Shown here: positions 11,124-26,100 of the stretch, one piece after another
Numbering within the stretch: position 1 is the first letter of the stretch
How the letters are laid out: each line of letters starts with the position of its first letter
Assembly: GCA_947359465.1 (NCBI GenBank)
Contig: OX375876.1
Coordinates: 83,846,359 to 83,910,358 of the forward strand
DNA: 64,000 bases
Direction: 5' to 3'
DNA from: Metellina segmentata
Taxonomy: Eukaryota > Arthropoda > Arachnida > Araneae > Tetragnathidae
Program-made: the position numbers and the translations under genes
Notes under the pieces: generated by a model
Seen by the model: only the letters and a program-made list of their open reading frames with translations
Told to the model about the DNA's origin: nothing
Databases searched by the model: none

Positions 11124-14100
11124 GTAACATTTTGTTTCTCCTTTTCATATAATCTCTCGCAAAGAACAATCTAACGTATTTGTAGGCATATTTCAGCTCA
11201 ATAGTAGGTATTGTGAACTTTATTTGCATAATTGCAGGAAAATAGTTATTCAACCCATAACTCTAGCATGCCTTTTCTTTCCAACTTTCAAAGTTACATT
11301 AAAAGCCAAGGAAAAAATGAAGTAAATAAAAATAACAAAAATAAATGTTATGAGAATTTACTCTTTCAAATATATCTTACCATTTGGTCGCTGCCGCGTT
11401 ATCGACAGTGAAAAAAAAATCCTTTTTTTTTCATATTCGCTAGTTTACTGCTGCATTCGATTCGGTGGTAAATCATCAGATTTGCAGCCGCATTAGAAGT
11501 CTGAAAATGGCTACGGCAAATTTTCGAATATCACGGTCTTTAGATATAGTATATGTTGAATTATCGAATACCTTTCCCTCTCCCTTTGCTTTACTATGTT
11601 TTACACTACTGTGTGAAAATTGAAACACCATGAAGGAATCATGCAAATTAAACTAAACTTGCAGGAAATGCAAATAAGGTTAGGAAATGCAAATGATTAT
11701 AATTACAAAACTATCATGCATGTATGAACCTAGAAACACCCTTAAAACTTTCAAAAGAGTCGTGTATAACAACACTGTAAAGGTGTGTTGAAATGAGTGT
11801 GTCATTGTTTGATTGATGAAAATGATTGATTAGAAGTCAATATGCCTCGCCAAAAACGCAGAGTGTCATACGAGCAACTAACGGAGTTCGAACGGGGCCG
11901 CATGAACGGCCTCCGTGAGGGTGAACTTTCGTATCGTGAAATCGCCACTCACATGAAGCGTAATGCCACAATAGTGATGCTTGTGTGGAAGAGATGAACC
12001 ATGGAGAACACCGGACAAGTCGAAACTCTGTCAGCGGGCCTCGCAATATGACGTCACCACGAGACGACAGACACATCATCCGCATGGCGGTGACCGATCG
12101 TACAGCGTCTTCTCGTCTCGTGCGTTGGCACTACCTTGGAGCACGTCTAAAGGTGTGTCCTTGTCTTCCACCACGGTTCGTCGATGTCTGCTGCTCCATG
12201 GGCTAAGTGCAAGGATTCCTCTGTACAGGATTCCATTGTCGCTGAAACACCAACTCCTCTGGCTACAATGGGCTCACCATCACAACCAATGGCGTGCCGA
12301 TTGATTGGCAACAAGTCGTCTTCTCAGATGAGTCCCTCTACAATCTGGACTATAACGACGGACGCGTACTCGTCAGACGGTACAGAGGTTAACGCCTTCT
12401 CCCGGGGTGTTCTATTCAGCGTCATACTGTACGAACGCCTGTCGTTGTAGTCTGGGACGCTATTGGATATCACGGGCGATCTCACCTACCCCAAATTGTG
12501 GGGAACAGAGTGCGCTACAGCAAGGAAGTTGTGGAGCCCTAGGTCTTACCCCTCCTGCAACGCATTCCCGGAGCTGTATATCAACAGGACAATGCCCGTC
12601 CACATGTTGCTCGGAATGTTCAGGCCGTCTTCAGTGCAAGACAGGTCCCGCTTCTTCCATGCCCTGTAAGTTCCCTGGATATGTCGGCCATTGAGCATGT
12701 ATGGGATTACATTGGTCGACGACTCGCACGTACCGCTTGTAGGGCAGAGAGTGCGGCTGAACTTTGGCATCAGATAGAGGCCATCTGGAATGCCATTCAG
12801 CAGCATGACATTCAGAATCTGTATGATTCGATGCCACGACGTGCACAGGCTCTCATCGTTGCGCGTGGCGCCTGCACAAGATAATCGGCATTATTTTTTG
12901 TTTTATTGCTCTGTAAATTTAATCATTTATTTAAACCACTATAAGAATTACGTGGAATAAATTTCATTTATTTTTGATGATTCTTTCATAGTGTTGCAAT
13001 TTTCATCAACAGTAGTGTATTTCATGAAATATTTCTGTCTATTGTAAAGTGACGAATGTGACATTTATTATATTAAGTCTGGTGATAACCGAAAACCGTA
13101 TAAAAACCAAATGCGTGTCGAATATACCACATTCGCATTTCCATTACTGTTATTTTCTAATTTATTAAATTTCTAACAAAAATTCGTAAATTACAATAAC
13201 AGTCTTAACAAGAATCCAAAAGAGTGCACGAAAACATTAACATAATTTTTTTTTTGTCATTGCATTGATTTTTTAATTCTCAATTTAAACGGGGTTTTTT
13301 CTCTCCTGGTATTCAATAGTTTAAGATGAGAACTGCGACATGTTAACCTCCTAAGGCATACAAAATCCGAAATACGTGAATCAAAACTAAGTTGTTGGTT
13401 TTCTTTTATTCTATTCATATTTTTACCTTGGTACACATGCGCGAAAATCACGAATGAAATAGTATTAGTTATGAATAATAAAAGTGGAACAAGGAATTTT
13501 TAAAGATTCAAAGGGCAGTGCCGTTTCACTTTCTGCCATATTTTTTGCATTCTAAATTTTTTCAGATTATTAACTTTGTTGTTTCTTACAATTCAAAATG
13601 TTTAATTACATTTTTTTACATTACATTAGAAGATTTTAGATTTTTTACATTTACATTAGAAGGCTTTTGAAGAAATATGCAGCTCAGTAATTGTTAAAAT
13701 TGATACTAAAAAGTTATGCCGCTAAGAAAAGTCAACATCTTACTGATATATTTATACAAATGTAATAATTGAGTTCACACACGGTTCCGGTAAATTAATA
13801 TTTAATTTATGATTGAGGTGAAGCTGATGAATAGTTACAGATGAATATATACAGAAAAATATACTTTATGCCCGTCTGGCACAAACCACAAACATCGGTG
13901 AGCACGTCTTGCTCATTCAAGTAAGTCCTTTCAGCACATCCGAGGAATAACCTTCCTCTTTTATGTTTGACTTCCTTCTCTGTCGCTCGCTGCTCGCGCA
14001 GCCCATAGGAGGTAGAGGGCGCTGTTGGTGAGGACTGGGGAGGTTAGTAGTTTCACTCCTACATAAATTAGGTTAATGAAAGGAATTTTTTTAATTTATC

Positions 14101-17100
14101 CTTTTTATTTTTAAAATACTATTTATTTTACACACGGCCTGCGTATAAGAATTTGGTTTGGTCAAGCTTGCATTTGTTGTTATAAATCGTTTAAAATATT
14201 TTGTTGTAGTTGCTTAAAAGAAGCATGCTGGTAACATGAAATGAGAAGGATTTAATATAAATCTAAATGTAGAGGACAATTATGTTTCTTATGGTAGTAC
14301 GTACTTTCTGTTCCATTCCGGAACTGATTAAACTTTGCTTGTTTTTCCGAGTGCGATTTTACCCTATTATTTTTCAACTTTTTAATCAACTGAAAACATG
14401 TCCAATATTTGTGTTGCAAATGGCTGATACATGAAGTCTAGTTCTGATAGTGTCACACGATTAATTTTATGTCTGAGGAAATTCACGTTCAACGTCATCA
14501 ATACAGTGATAAGTCAATTTGTTTCCTTGAATATTTCTTTCATCATCCAGTGAATTGTTAATGTTAAAAGTTTTATGGCCACTCTATAATATTAGTGAAC
14601 AGCATTCTCACGGGATTCCATCGTTTTCAGACCATGCTCCCAAGACCGAATCCGAGCCGTCTGAAGGCAGCCCCGGAGGGTCCAGATGGAAAAAGCTTCG
14701 CACAACCGTTCAACTGACCAACGCGGTAACCCACCACCGAAAACCACCCCTCAAGCGAGAAGACTCTTTTCTGAAGCGCTTCTCGACGCGGCCCCCCAAT
14801 ATCATCCTCCCAGACAAAGACCCAACAAAGACTCGCAACTGGATGTATCGCCTGGCGAGCAATACTGTCCTCAACCCAGACGAGTCCCTCCTCTTCTGGT
14901 GGCTGTGGCTGGTCACCTTCTGTGGACTGTACAACAGCTGGACGCTCATCGCGCGCGAGGCATTTCCAGAACTCCACGAGGCCCATTCGGAGCTGTGGAA
15001 CATATTGGACTGGTGTTCCGATCTGGTGTATTGCCTGGACATCGCCGTGCAGTTCAGGACTGGGTATTTGGAACAGGGCATCATGGTTCGAGACGGTGCG
15101 CAATTGGCAAGGCACTATGTGAGATCACGGGATTTCTTCCTGGACGTAGCAGCTTTGACGCCACTCAGCATCTTGCAGGGGATGATAGGCGAGTCACCAC
15201 TACTGCGGTTCCCGAGGTAACGTTTCCTATCTTCTACTCATTCGCATGCGATCTTAGGCCCGGTGCACACATCTGGTTTTTCAACGTGCGGCGCCGCTGC
15301 CGCAACGTAAGAGCGGACTGAGATACATTAGATCCAATGGAGCAGTGCACACATGCCTGCAGCGCCGCTGGGGCGATGCACGTCCAACTTGCGTGCAATT
15401 TGTACCGCAGTTCCGCACGGTCGCCGCACATGAGTCTCCGTTCTGAAGTACCTTGTTTTCATAAACAAATGGAATATAAATAATAATGAATAAATGGTTG
15501 TATCCAGTAACGTCTATTTTGTTTCGCTTATTTTACACCAAGTAAGCGAAATAAACACGTTTTCTTCCATAGAATATTTATCGCGAATGGCTCGAAATGA
15601 ATTCGTGCGTTATATCACGGTTATGTGTGTATAGTTGGGCTTCGGTGCCGCGGTGGCGCCGCGCGTTGAAAAACCGGATGTGTGCACCGGGTCTTATTCT
15701 TTAATGCTTTTGCACTTTGGTGATATTAATCCAAATAAGGTCTCCAAATTTCGTCTAGCTGGTTTTCATAGTCAATCGGAAGAGAAAATTCCATCTCTAA
15801 CGAATGTGTGTTAATGTATTTTAATTACAGTTACTATTTAGATTTACTGTATTATTAATTCGAAATTTTTTTTGTACTGCTCTCATTAATCCAAAAATCT
15901 AAAAAGTGTGTGAAGTATTCCTCAAAACTTTATAATAGTAGGAAGTAATGTGAAAAAGAAAAATTTAACAAGATTTTTGGTTATTATTATTTTTAACTCT
16001 TTGAACCCCCACGAGATTTCCAAGTATACAGTGTAGAATTACTTTTTCTCTACAACACACTACTAACCACATCTATTAGTTGAAGACACTGATAACCACA
16101 TCTACTAGTTGAAGCAATCGAAGAATAGATTTCATAGATCTAGGAGGTCAAAACTGGTTAGATGTCATGTATTGATAACTACAGATTGCAGATGCGAAAA
16201 ATGTGTTAACCCTCAGAGTATTAACTTGTTCCTAAACAGGCATTGTTTGAACATTAGTGACACATCCTCTTCAAAAAAGTGGCATTTTGTTAGAAGAGTG
16301 AATGGATTCATTAATAGTCAGTTTTCTTCAACTTTGTTTTGCTAACGAGTGTAAAACTTTTCAACGTATGAATTTATAGCAAGCTATATACAAATGCACA
16401 GACTCATATTAATGAAGATATTTGAAGAGTTGTATTTATATCAGCACTCAAAATAAGATTTTGAAGCTGGCAGCAAATATTGCTGTGAGCTTTTATAAGG
16501 CTGGCAGCAAAAACTTCAGTTCAAGAGAAGACCTAAAATTTCCGTAGTAACAGTAAATTGCAGTTGCAAAATTTTCGTTGAATTTTAAAACAATTGAATG
16601 AATAATGCAATGAGGAGAAGAAACAAATAATTCCCTTTTCTTGTAAGCTTTCTGCAATTTCATATGAAACACTAAAATACATCTGAGATAAAAAGAGAAA
16701 CACTAAAATAGTATATTGTAGGCACACGTTTAATTCCTTATTATTAAGTTTACGTAGGCATCAGTCAATAATAAGGCTAGAGAATATTGCAGTTGTTTCG
16801 TAACTACTATATCTAAAAGCAAGGTCTATGATCACGTGCACGAAACCATTTCTGAACTGCTCGATCAGCCTTAAAATCTGAAAGAGAAGGACCATCCGCA
16901 CTTATTCTCATTAAGGCGCATAATTTATTTTCTTTTTAAATTTTTTTTAATAGCTGGTATTTGAAAGAGAAATATTGAAACATTCGGTTTCAAATACTCG
17001 CAGCAAAACTTGCCGTGAGAACCGTTGATCGTCGCGGCGATTTAACCTAAGCTCACGGCATTTCCCGTGGTTGCCGAGACTTATTCCGCGAGCCCTGATT

Positions 17101-20100
17101 TACATAATTGAAAATTTAAACGAAATATATTCTATACATCATTTAACTCTTTGAGGCACACGATTTAAAGGAAATGAAAACCCTAGTTGCACAGAATTTT
17201 TTTTAACATAAAAAAGTGGAAAAAATATTAATTTTAATTATTTAACTTAAAATATTACTCAAAATAAAAATAATAATAATAATAACGTTTTAATAAGTCC
17301 TTTATTACAGAGTGGGATATACATAATCCCACCATGCAACTAACGTTTCAAAAGAAAGTCATTGAAACGACTTTTTTTTTTTACAAAACAAAGTGGAATT
17401 TTGCAGACGGTACGGCACCAGGTAGAGCGAACTTCTTTTTTTTCGTGCTGCAGAACGCTCATCTTCTCCGAGTAGTACGTTTTGGTTGATGTTTCGAGTC
17501 TGTACCTCGTATTTCTCATGAAACAGTGAGTTTAGATTTTTTATCTACAGTGCAAGTTCAGATGTTGATAGTGCATTTTATCAATTAAAGTCTGGACGAC
17601 AAACCCTGCAGCGCACTGCCCTTTGAAATATTTCAGCTCCAAGTTTTGACCCACTTGTTTATGAACCATAAATGAATTAACAACAGCTGCATCCAAAAAA
17701 TAGAATATTATGCAGTGCCACCATTTTTTACTACGTCGATACATAGTACACTTATATGTTTATAAAATAAAAATAATAATTTATATTATTATTTTTAATA
17801 ACTTGCATGGTAGGATACATACGATCCCATCACTTATTCAGCTTCAAAATTATTATAAAACCTCAAATAACATGTTTTATTTTATCATAAAACTAGGGGG
17901 ACTGCCCCCTGCTTGCTAACGCTCGCCAACCCCCGGAGGATTGCTTCGCAATCCTCATTGGTTCGCTGCGCGAAACCATGCTCGCTTCACTAGCCTCAAT
18001 GAAGACATGTGTCCTAGCAGAAGGGATTGTTTACAAAATATGTTACCAAAAAAATGTTTTTCAAATCTAAATTTGCTGTGTATTACAGAAAAAATATATA
18101 CAGTATCTCTAAAATCAGTATTCAAATGAAAACTTTGTGCAAATTTTGACTCGAAATGTGAGCGTTGCTTTGGAAATTGAATACCCAGCATGTTATCTGT
18201 GTGTACATTTTCCCAGCACTCAAACGACCCACACTTTTTCATTGAGTTTGTTGCCGAAAGTTGTTGTGTAAGCGTCTTGTTGAACTATAATTGTTATACC
18301 TGAAAAGGACCGTTTTTTAAATGGCCCTGAAAAGATCATCCGCTTTCTTTGATTTATATTATAAACTAACTGCAACAGCTCATTAAAATTTCCTTTTTTT
18401 TTTCAATAAAATTTCATCCGATAACGCTATAAATTAAATCGATGCGCGAGACTTCGCGATAAACAAACAATCGTACAGTGTTGCCAAAACGCGATTACAA
18501 ATAACGTCTTTTTTGCGTGCCACGTAAGAGAATTATATATATAGATAATAATATATTCGCTCATAATAAATTTTAAGAAAAGAAACAACATATACCGTTA
18601 CGAAAGACTAAAATTCACTGCATCACACAATTCGCCAAACTTAATCACAACAGTGTCAACAACTTACTAAGGCGTTTTGATTTGTATAAATTTTTGTTTT
18701 CACTTATTCACGCATTTACCGTTGGTTCATAACATTGCCAACTGAATGAAATACTTTAAATAAAATATTAAACTGTATGACTGTGAATAACTTCAACTAT
18801 AATAAAAAGCTAAGCAAAAGATGGAATAGTTTTTAACCCACCTAACCCTAAGGAGTTAATGTAACTAGTTACTACTCTGAAGCTTAATAATATCCAAAGA
18901 ATTAGGAAGCATCATATTTTTATTTATGTAATATTTAAGAATGGTTAAAAATGGTATTCAATTCTTTAGCAATATATAGTCAAGACAACCAATGAAATAA
19001 ATTCAGACAGTTACACTTTAATGACATATAAAAATTATTTCCAAAAGTGGTTGCTAATTTGAAGACAAAGATAAAAAAATTCGAAAAATGTTTCCAGAAT
19101 ATTTTATAGAATCTATCATAGATTGTTCATGCAGAAAAAACGTTATGAGGTGTTTTGTAAACATTATTTTATAAATTGCCTCCCACTCAAAATTTGAACA
19201 ATAGAGCTCTTTTTACTCGATAGTTTGTATTACGACTAACAATGTAGTACTTCAACTCTTAACGAACCTTGTGTTTTGAGCTACTTGTGCACGTCTTTCG
19301 TTTTGATTAATAAATGTTTGTGTAAATATGGCAAACAGTTTTTAATGAAATTATCTATATATAGTTTCATCTTTACAGAATAAATCACATTGAAAATTCC
19401 AAAACTTGCTCACCAAATATTTACTAACTTTTGGTCATGTATTAAAATATTCATCTTATTCCTAATGATTTACGAAAGCCAGTATAAAATGAATATCAAT
19501 GACCTTAATTGGATTAATTAAACACCCCTGAAACAACGGAAATACAAAAAATACGAAACGACTTTATGCTTCAGATGTTCTTTTTTAAGTCCATCTGGAA
19601 GAGTTTTTAATCGAAACAAAATCTTAAATAGTTTCTCGATACGGTCAATAGCTCCTGAACATGAGCTGATATAAAAGTAATTTGCGTCTTATTTTCAGTT
19701 CTCTACGTCATTCCCTTATAATCATAAAAGTAAAATAAATTTAATATGCATCATGCAATTAAAAACATTATGCAAGGAGATACGAACTACCGTAAAGTTG
19801 TCTCTACCCGAGCAATTGGAATAGGGAATAAAATACGTATGTGAAGTGGGCTAAGCTCAAAAAGCTATTCGACGAAACAACAAAACTGCTGACGAATCAG
19901 AGGTTCGTGCGACTTTGTTCTTCTGAAGCTGTAAAAACTGTCTGAAGAAGAAGGTCGTAAAGGTAGTTACATTTAAACTTATTGTATTGATGTAGAATTC
20001 GTTTTACCTTTCAAAACCGGGGTACCACGCTTGAGTTTTGAGTGTCACAAAAAAGCGTAAGTGCGAAAAATTTAATAACTTAGAAAATATAAAAGATACA

Positions 20101-23100
20101 ATATCGCGTTCAAATGTGCATTAAATAAAGAATGTTATAAAATGTTATGTTAAATCTTGCGCTGGTGTCATCAGCAATTGCAGCGCAAAGTTGAATCCGA
20201 AAATGCGCACTACCGCTCACATTAATTTAATCTGGATCCAGCCTTCTTTGTGTCAGGATGACGATTGAGGTGTCATTTGCTTCGTCTCTTTGCGCTTTGT
20301 AAATAATAAATATAAAACCCAAACATGTTATACTTGTTTAGATATCAAACTTCAAAGTGTGGAAGCTTGGTAAAAATTTGAATATGTCCAAATATATGCA
20401 TCATAAACACTAGAAGAATTTTAGAAAACGTCAACAGGAACAAATATCGAAAGATGGGAATCTAAAAAGATCCGGACGTCTGATGCTGAGTGTCAACGGG
20501 CTCGGAGGAGGTTTTTGAAAGTATAGGCGTCGCACCTTCCAGGTGAACAAATACCTGATACGAATGCGCCAAGTACCTCCACCACTCAGTTCGACGCAAA
20601 TAGCAAATCGGATGACATAAACGTTTTATAATCGAATGATGGAGTTCAAACCATAGAGGTCGGTAAGGAGTCACAACCTTCAACATCAATAGCGAGTGCA
20701 CCAATTCTGATATGTGGTGGAGCAATGAACATTTGATGCGTGAAATTAAAAGTCTAGTACTAATTTATTTCACTCTCATTCACTATATGGTCTTACTAAC
20801 GTTTTCTACGCCTTAAACCTAGCATCCCGACACAGCACCCTCCATTTTTTTTTAAACTTTTTTTAGCAAAATTTAGATTGTATCTATAGATTTGTCACTA
20901 ATTAGGGTAAATAAAACATCACAGGTTTAAGTCAAAAGATTTTTTTTATTCCATCATTCTTTTCATATGACCGTAAAACAGATGAATATTGCAAGGGAAT
21001 GCGAGAAATGCATTTCAATTTCAATTCCTCGAAGCCATAACACCGTAAACAGCGTGGGTGTAGGCCTCTTAGGTCTTGTTTCCAAGAAACTGACTGGTAA
21101 ACCAACTTATAGGATTACTGTCACAAATTCTCGAAGTGAATGCGAAATTTACTTCGGATAAACGAGGAAGTGTCTCCTTCGAAACCTATATTTTAAAAGT
21201 CATTTATATTTTTAGCAAACAAATAAGAAAATAGTACATGCTTAAGATCGCTTCGACTATTTACATTTCAGCTGTCTCAGATAAACTGACTTATAAAAGG
21301 TCAAGCTTATTTCCCCATGTTTGTCTGCTGTCGCTTCAATTATTTAAATACCGTATCAGATATGTACTTTCATGCAATTACTAAGCTAGATGCAATTTTA
21401 TTTATCTGTAACAGAGATTTTCCTTTTTCGTCTCATGGCGCACCATTAACTAATTACTAAAACTCTGAGGCACATTAAAAATATATTTTTTCCCCATCTG
21501 ACCAAAAAATAAGTGTAATTTTTTATTGTCTTAAAAATAATAATAGTAATTAGCAACCCTTTTCGCTTTCATGTGGCTTCTAAGTCCTTTTGAAGAAATT
21601 ATTGTGTAATACCTTGTAGTATGAAAAGAGTACACGCACAGGTATTACTTGGAATTATTTCTGAACAAATATCTGTCATAAGTTAAAGCCTAACCTCTTG
21701 AAATGAAATAAATCTTCCACGATTTAAGACTTATTAAATAGTGGAAGGATTTATTTCATTTCAATGTTTGAGTTTAAACTTTTGTTTGTTTCATCACTCG
21801 TAAGGCACACCAGTACCATTCTCGCGGCAGACAGGTTCAAAATCGTTTTTCTAGTATCATCTAGAAAAGGGATATTGAAATTTTCCCTTTTATGTTGAAA
21901 TTCATTATTAAAGTTTTGATTGTTTTGTTATATTGAATTTCATTTCTAAAGTTTTGTTACATGGATTTCATTACTAAAGTTAAAGTTTTCCCAAGTAAGT
22001 TAGAAATATTTTCTAAGCATATGTGAAAAAATGAGAAGGCTGAAATTAAAATTTTAATAAGTTAATGATACTACTATAGTATTATGTACGTGGTATTAAA
22101 ATTTTTACCATTGACATTACATTTTAATATTTTACATGATTAGAACCTATTCTCTAATTTAATTTTTTTCAATTAAATTAATCTTTGAAAATTGTCAGGA
22201 TGCAAAGTGGTGCTTCTGTTTCTTACATAAATCTGCCACTACCAATGTAATAATCTGAACAGTAATATATTTTTATTGCTTGTGTAAAAGTTTTTAAGCA
22301 AATATTATATGGTAACTTAAAGTGATAAATCTATATAAGTAAGAATAAGAATGGAGTGAAAAAACAAATGACACCTCAAACGTTGTGCTCACTCGAGGGA
22401 GCGGCGCCTCAACTTTGAGGCGCTCTCGCCTAGCCCGTTGACGCTCAACATCGGATGTCTGCATCTTCTGAACCCATCTTTCTTTCTGTTGACGTTTTTA
22501 TCATTTTTCTGGTGTTTATTGTGCATATATTTGGACATTTTGAAATTTGTGCGAAATTTTCACACTTTAAAGTCCGATATCTAAACAAGAATTAAATATT
22601 TATGTTTTATTCGTATTATTATTTATGTAACGCAAAGAGGCGAAATAAATGACACGTCAATCGTCGTACTGACACAAAGAAGGCTGAATGTAGACTAAAT
22701 TAATGTGAGCGTCAGTGCGCATTTTCGTGACTCAAATGTGCGCTGTGATTGCATTAGCCGATGACATCATTTCAAGATCAATAAGCATTTATAACATTCT
22801 TTATATAATAATCATTTGAAGGTAATATTGTTCATTTATGTATCATTTATACATTTTAAGTTATTAAATATTTTGCACTTTTGTGTGACACTCAAAAATT
22901 AAGCGTGCTATCCCGGTTTTAAAGGGTAAGACGTATTCTACGTCAAAAGAATCACGAATTTATGTCTTTAGAACAACTTTCTTCCGACAACTCTTCTTTG
23001 CTTTATTTCTCTGTTTCCTCTTTTAAATTTATAATTATTTTAATAAATTGTAATTCCTTTCTATCACATATAACACCACATCAAAAGGTAGAAGAAAGCA

Positions 23101-26100
23101 AATTTTTTTAAGTGGATAAGTAGATAGGTATTTTTAATTAACGTCGTAATAGAGCAACGCAAAGAGTTTTGAGTGGGATTTTGCCATTATTGGAAGAACG
23201 TTAATGCTAAAAGTATCCGATCTAGAGCTTTTGAAGTATTACAAATTCTTTGTCATAACGACAGAAAGCCCAAGTGTCTTATTTATGAATTAAAGCTACA
23301 TTTAAGCAACTTATGTAAGGAAAGTGTGTTTAAAATAACGATTTGTTTTAGAATAAACACTGTCAAATCTTTTTACACCATTAAAATATGGTAATAGGCT
23401 ACCTTTTCTTCGTCTGTACTGAAGACATTCAATTTTAAAACAAGTTCTTTTAATATTGCACGCGCTACAAAACAGAATTTTCGAGAAGAAAAAAAAATTA
23501 TTTTATTTTAAAACAAACTTAATAATAAATATCATGTCGAATTAATTTGTCACATGTCTCTTAATGATGGCGAAATTCGAAAAGAGTATGCAAATAAAAA
23601 AATATTGACAGATAAAATATGAGTGTGACAGTATCAGATTCATTCCTTTTTTACGATTTGAGTCAAGCAACTTTACAGGAAAGAACTTAAGGAAGGGAAT
23701 TAGTAATCCTCCCTCAAAATCGTCTTTTCTAGTAGTTACCTTAGAGTCTGTCACTTTTCGTCAGTTTGTACTTTCAGCATGGGTGTGATACATGTGAAAT
23801 GTGTTACATGAATGATATGCACGTATAGGATTCGTGTCCAAAGTAAGTTGTAAGAATTATAAAATGGCGAAAATGTTCCAAAAATTATTTTGCTCACACG
23901 TGAAATAATTCTCTTACGTGGCACGCAAAAAAGACGTTATTTGTAATCGCGTTTTGGCAACACTGTACGATTGTTTGTTTATCGCGAAGTCTCGCGCATC
24001 GATTGAATTTATAGCGCTATCGGATGAAATTTTATTGAGAAAAAAAAAAGGAAATTTTAATGAGCTGTTGCAGTTAGTTTATAATAGAAAACGGAGGATC
24101 TTTTCAGGGCCATTTAAAAAACGGTCCTTTTCAGGGCCAACAATTATAGTTCAACAAGACGCTTGCACTACAACTTTCGGCAACAAACTCAATGAAAAAG
24201 TGTGGGTCGTTTGAGTGCTGGGAAAATGTACACACAAACAACATGCTGGGTATTCAATTTCCAAATCAGCGCTCACATTTCGAGTCAAAATTTGCTCAAA
24301 GTTTTCATTTGAATTCTGATTCCAGAGGTACTGTCTTTTCTGAAAAACAGCAACATATTTAGGTTTGAAAAATATGCTGTTGGAACATAATATTTTGTAA
24401 ACAATCCCTTCTGCTAGGACACATGTCTTCATTGAGGCGAGCGAAGCGAGCATAGGTTCGCGCAGCGAACCAATGAGGATTGCGAAGCAATCCTCCGGGG
24501 GTTTTCGAGCGTTAGCGAAGCAGGGGGCAGGCCCCCTAGTATTAAATAAGTTTCACAAAACAAATTACCTCGTGGTAGGTAGGTATTTTAATTAATGTCG
24601 CACTGGAACAACTGAATGAGCTATTGTCGATCCCGAAGTGAAATATCCTAGGATAACGTTTCGTAATTTTGAACCACGGTCGGAAGTGGCACCTCACTCC
24701 CCAAACTTCCACACCAACTTGAGGGCACGACAACGTGCACTGGACTCCTTTGTACACGATGGCTGGATTCAAACCGGCAACCGTCCGGTTGCTAACCCGT
24801 TACTCCTCCAACCGGGCTACCGGAGCCCATTTGCGGGCTGATTCTACAGGTTCCGAAATGAGAGGCACTACTTAGCAAATTATTTCATTTCACCTCAGGG
24901 CTCAATGCCTTGGCAACACGACAGTATATAACCAGTGGCCAGTACAAGAATTTCTGAAATGACAATGTTTTTAATAATAACGTATTATTTTTGTAACTAT
25001 ACGTGTTTTCTTTATTATGGGTTATAATAAAAAACTTTTTGCTAATAACTATTTTACTATTTTATTTATTTATTTAATTCAAGCTTATCTTTACTTTTCT
25101 TGTCTTTTGGCTGACAGTTCATTCCAGTTTTGAACCACTTGTACACAAACTTCAGCCCATAATTTTCTTTTAAATTACTGTCACTATATTCCTTTAATTG
25201 TTTATTATAAAGAACTGGTTTCCTTTTCAATTTCTTTAATAAGATACTCGGTATCAATTACTGTTAATATCCGTCTATCATTACCTCCGGTAGATTCGTT
25301 GTCTAACATTCTAAACGAGTACTTGAAGTGGTTTAAACAGACCAGAGCAAGACTGCTTCAGAACTGCGAGTATTCTATCGCAAGTGGGTGCGTGTCAATG
25401 TCTGTCTATGTGATTCATTGGTACAGAGCGACAGTCGCATTGGAGCGAAAATAGGACCGGTTGCAATTTTTTAACCGCTGCTATTGTTTTGTCGCAAGTT
25501 TGTGCACGTGTATTTGAAACAATGAGTTTTGTTTTTGCAACTGAAAATTGGTATAAAACAATTTTACTGGTAACAATTCTTCCTTACACACTCCATCTGA
25601 AAAGATAAGTCTACATCTCGCTTCTTATAGAATTTCTACTTGTGTAACAACAAATGTCAATACATAGCTGAATTCAAGAAAGTGCCTTCAAAATGATTTG
25701 AGAAGATTGGGTAAAACATGGTCATGAAACACAGTGTCTTTGTTAAATCTAATCTGCAATCTAGTCTCAAATTTTATAATTGTAGTTACTATTTTCTACT
25801 GTTTCTTTGTTTACTTCTGTAAGCTCCGTATTGTACTTCTGTGGTGCACGGAAGTTAGCTCTTGTTCAATAAAAAATATAGTTATCTGTGTAGCCTTATC
25901 ACATTAACTTCCGAGCATTTAAACAGCCGTTTACGTATTTCTCGAATAAAATTCTCGTATTGATAGGAACCAGATACATAGTCGATTGTTTCCAGAAGCA
26001 TTGATAATTGAATATTCGATTCATTTATTCGATTTTTGCACCCCTACTTTAAAGTAAATTGTAAATTTAAGTTCCCTTTTAAAACGATCAATAGCATAGA

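Larger units (their letters stand above)
17147..18855 (-). mobile_element. piggyBac-like element relic with nested Helitron
   Basis: Flanked by TTAA at 17143-17146 and 18856-18859, with short inverted ends CTCTTTGAGG (left) and CTCCTTAGGG (right, read inward). Contains the 3' part of a piggyBac transposase on the minus strand and a Helitron at 17893-18545. Two similar palindromic motifs of the form GGGATAYxTAxxATCCC lie at about 17311-17332 and 17810-17832. Confidence 0.65.

Noticed and set aside
14627..15321. Long overlapping frames (162, 211, 124 residues) around the S1-S4 exon
   Set aside because: Shadows of a GC-rich real exon in other frames; only the frame with splice-consistent CNG homology is kept.
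20462..20725. 87-residue minus-strand frame with Trp-rich stretch
   Set aside because: Starts inside the inverted repeat arm region and shows no recognisable domain.
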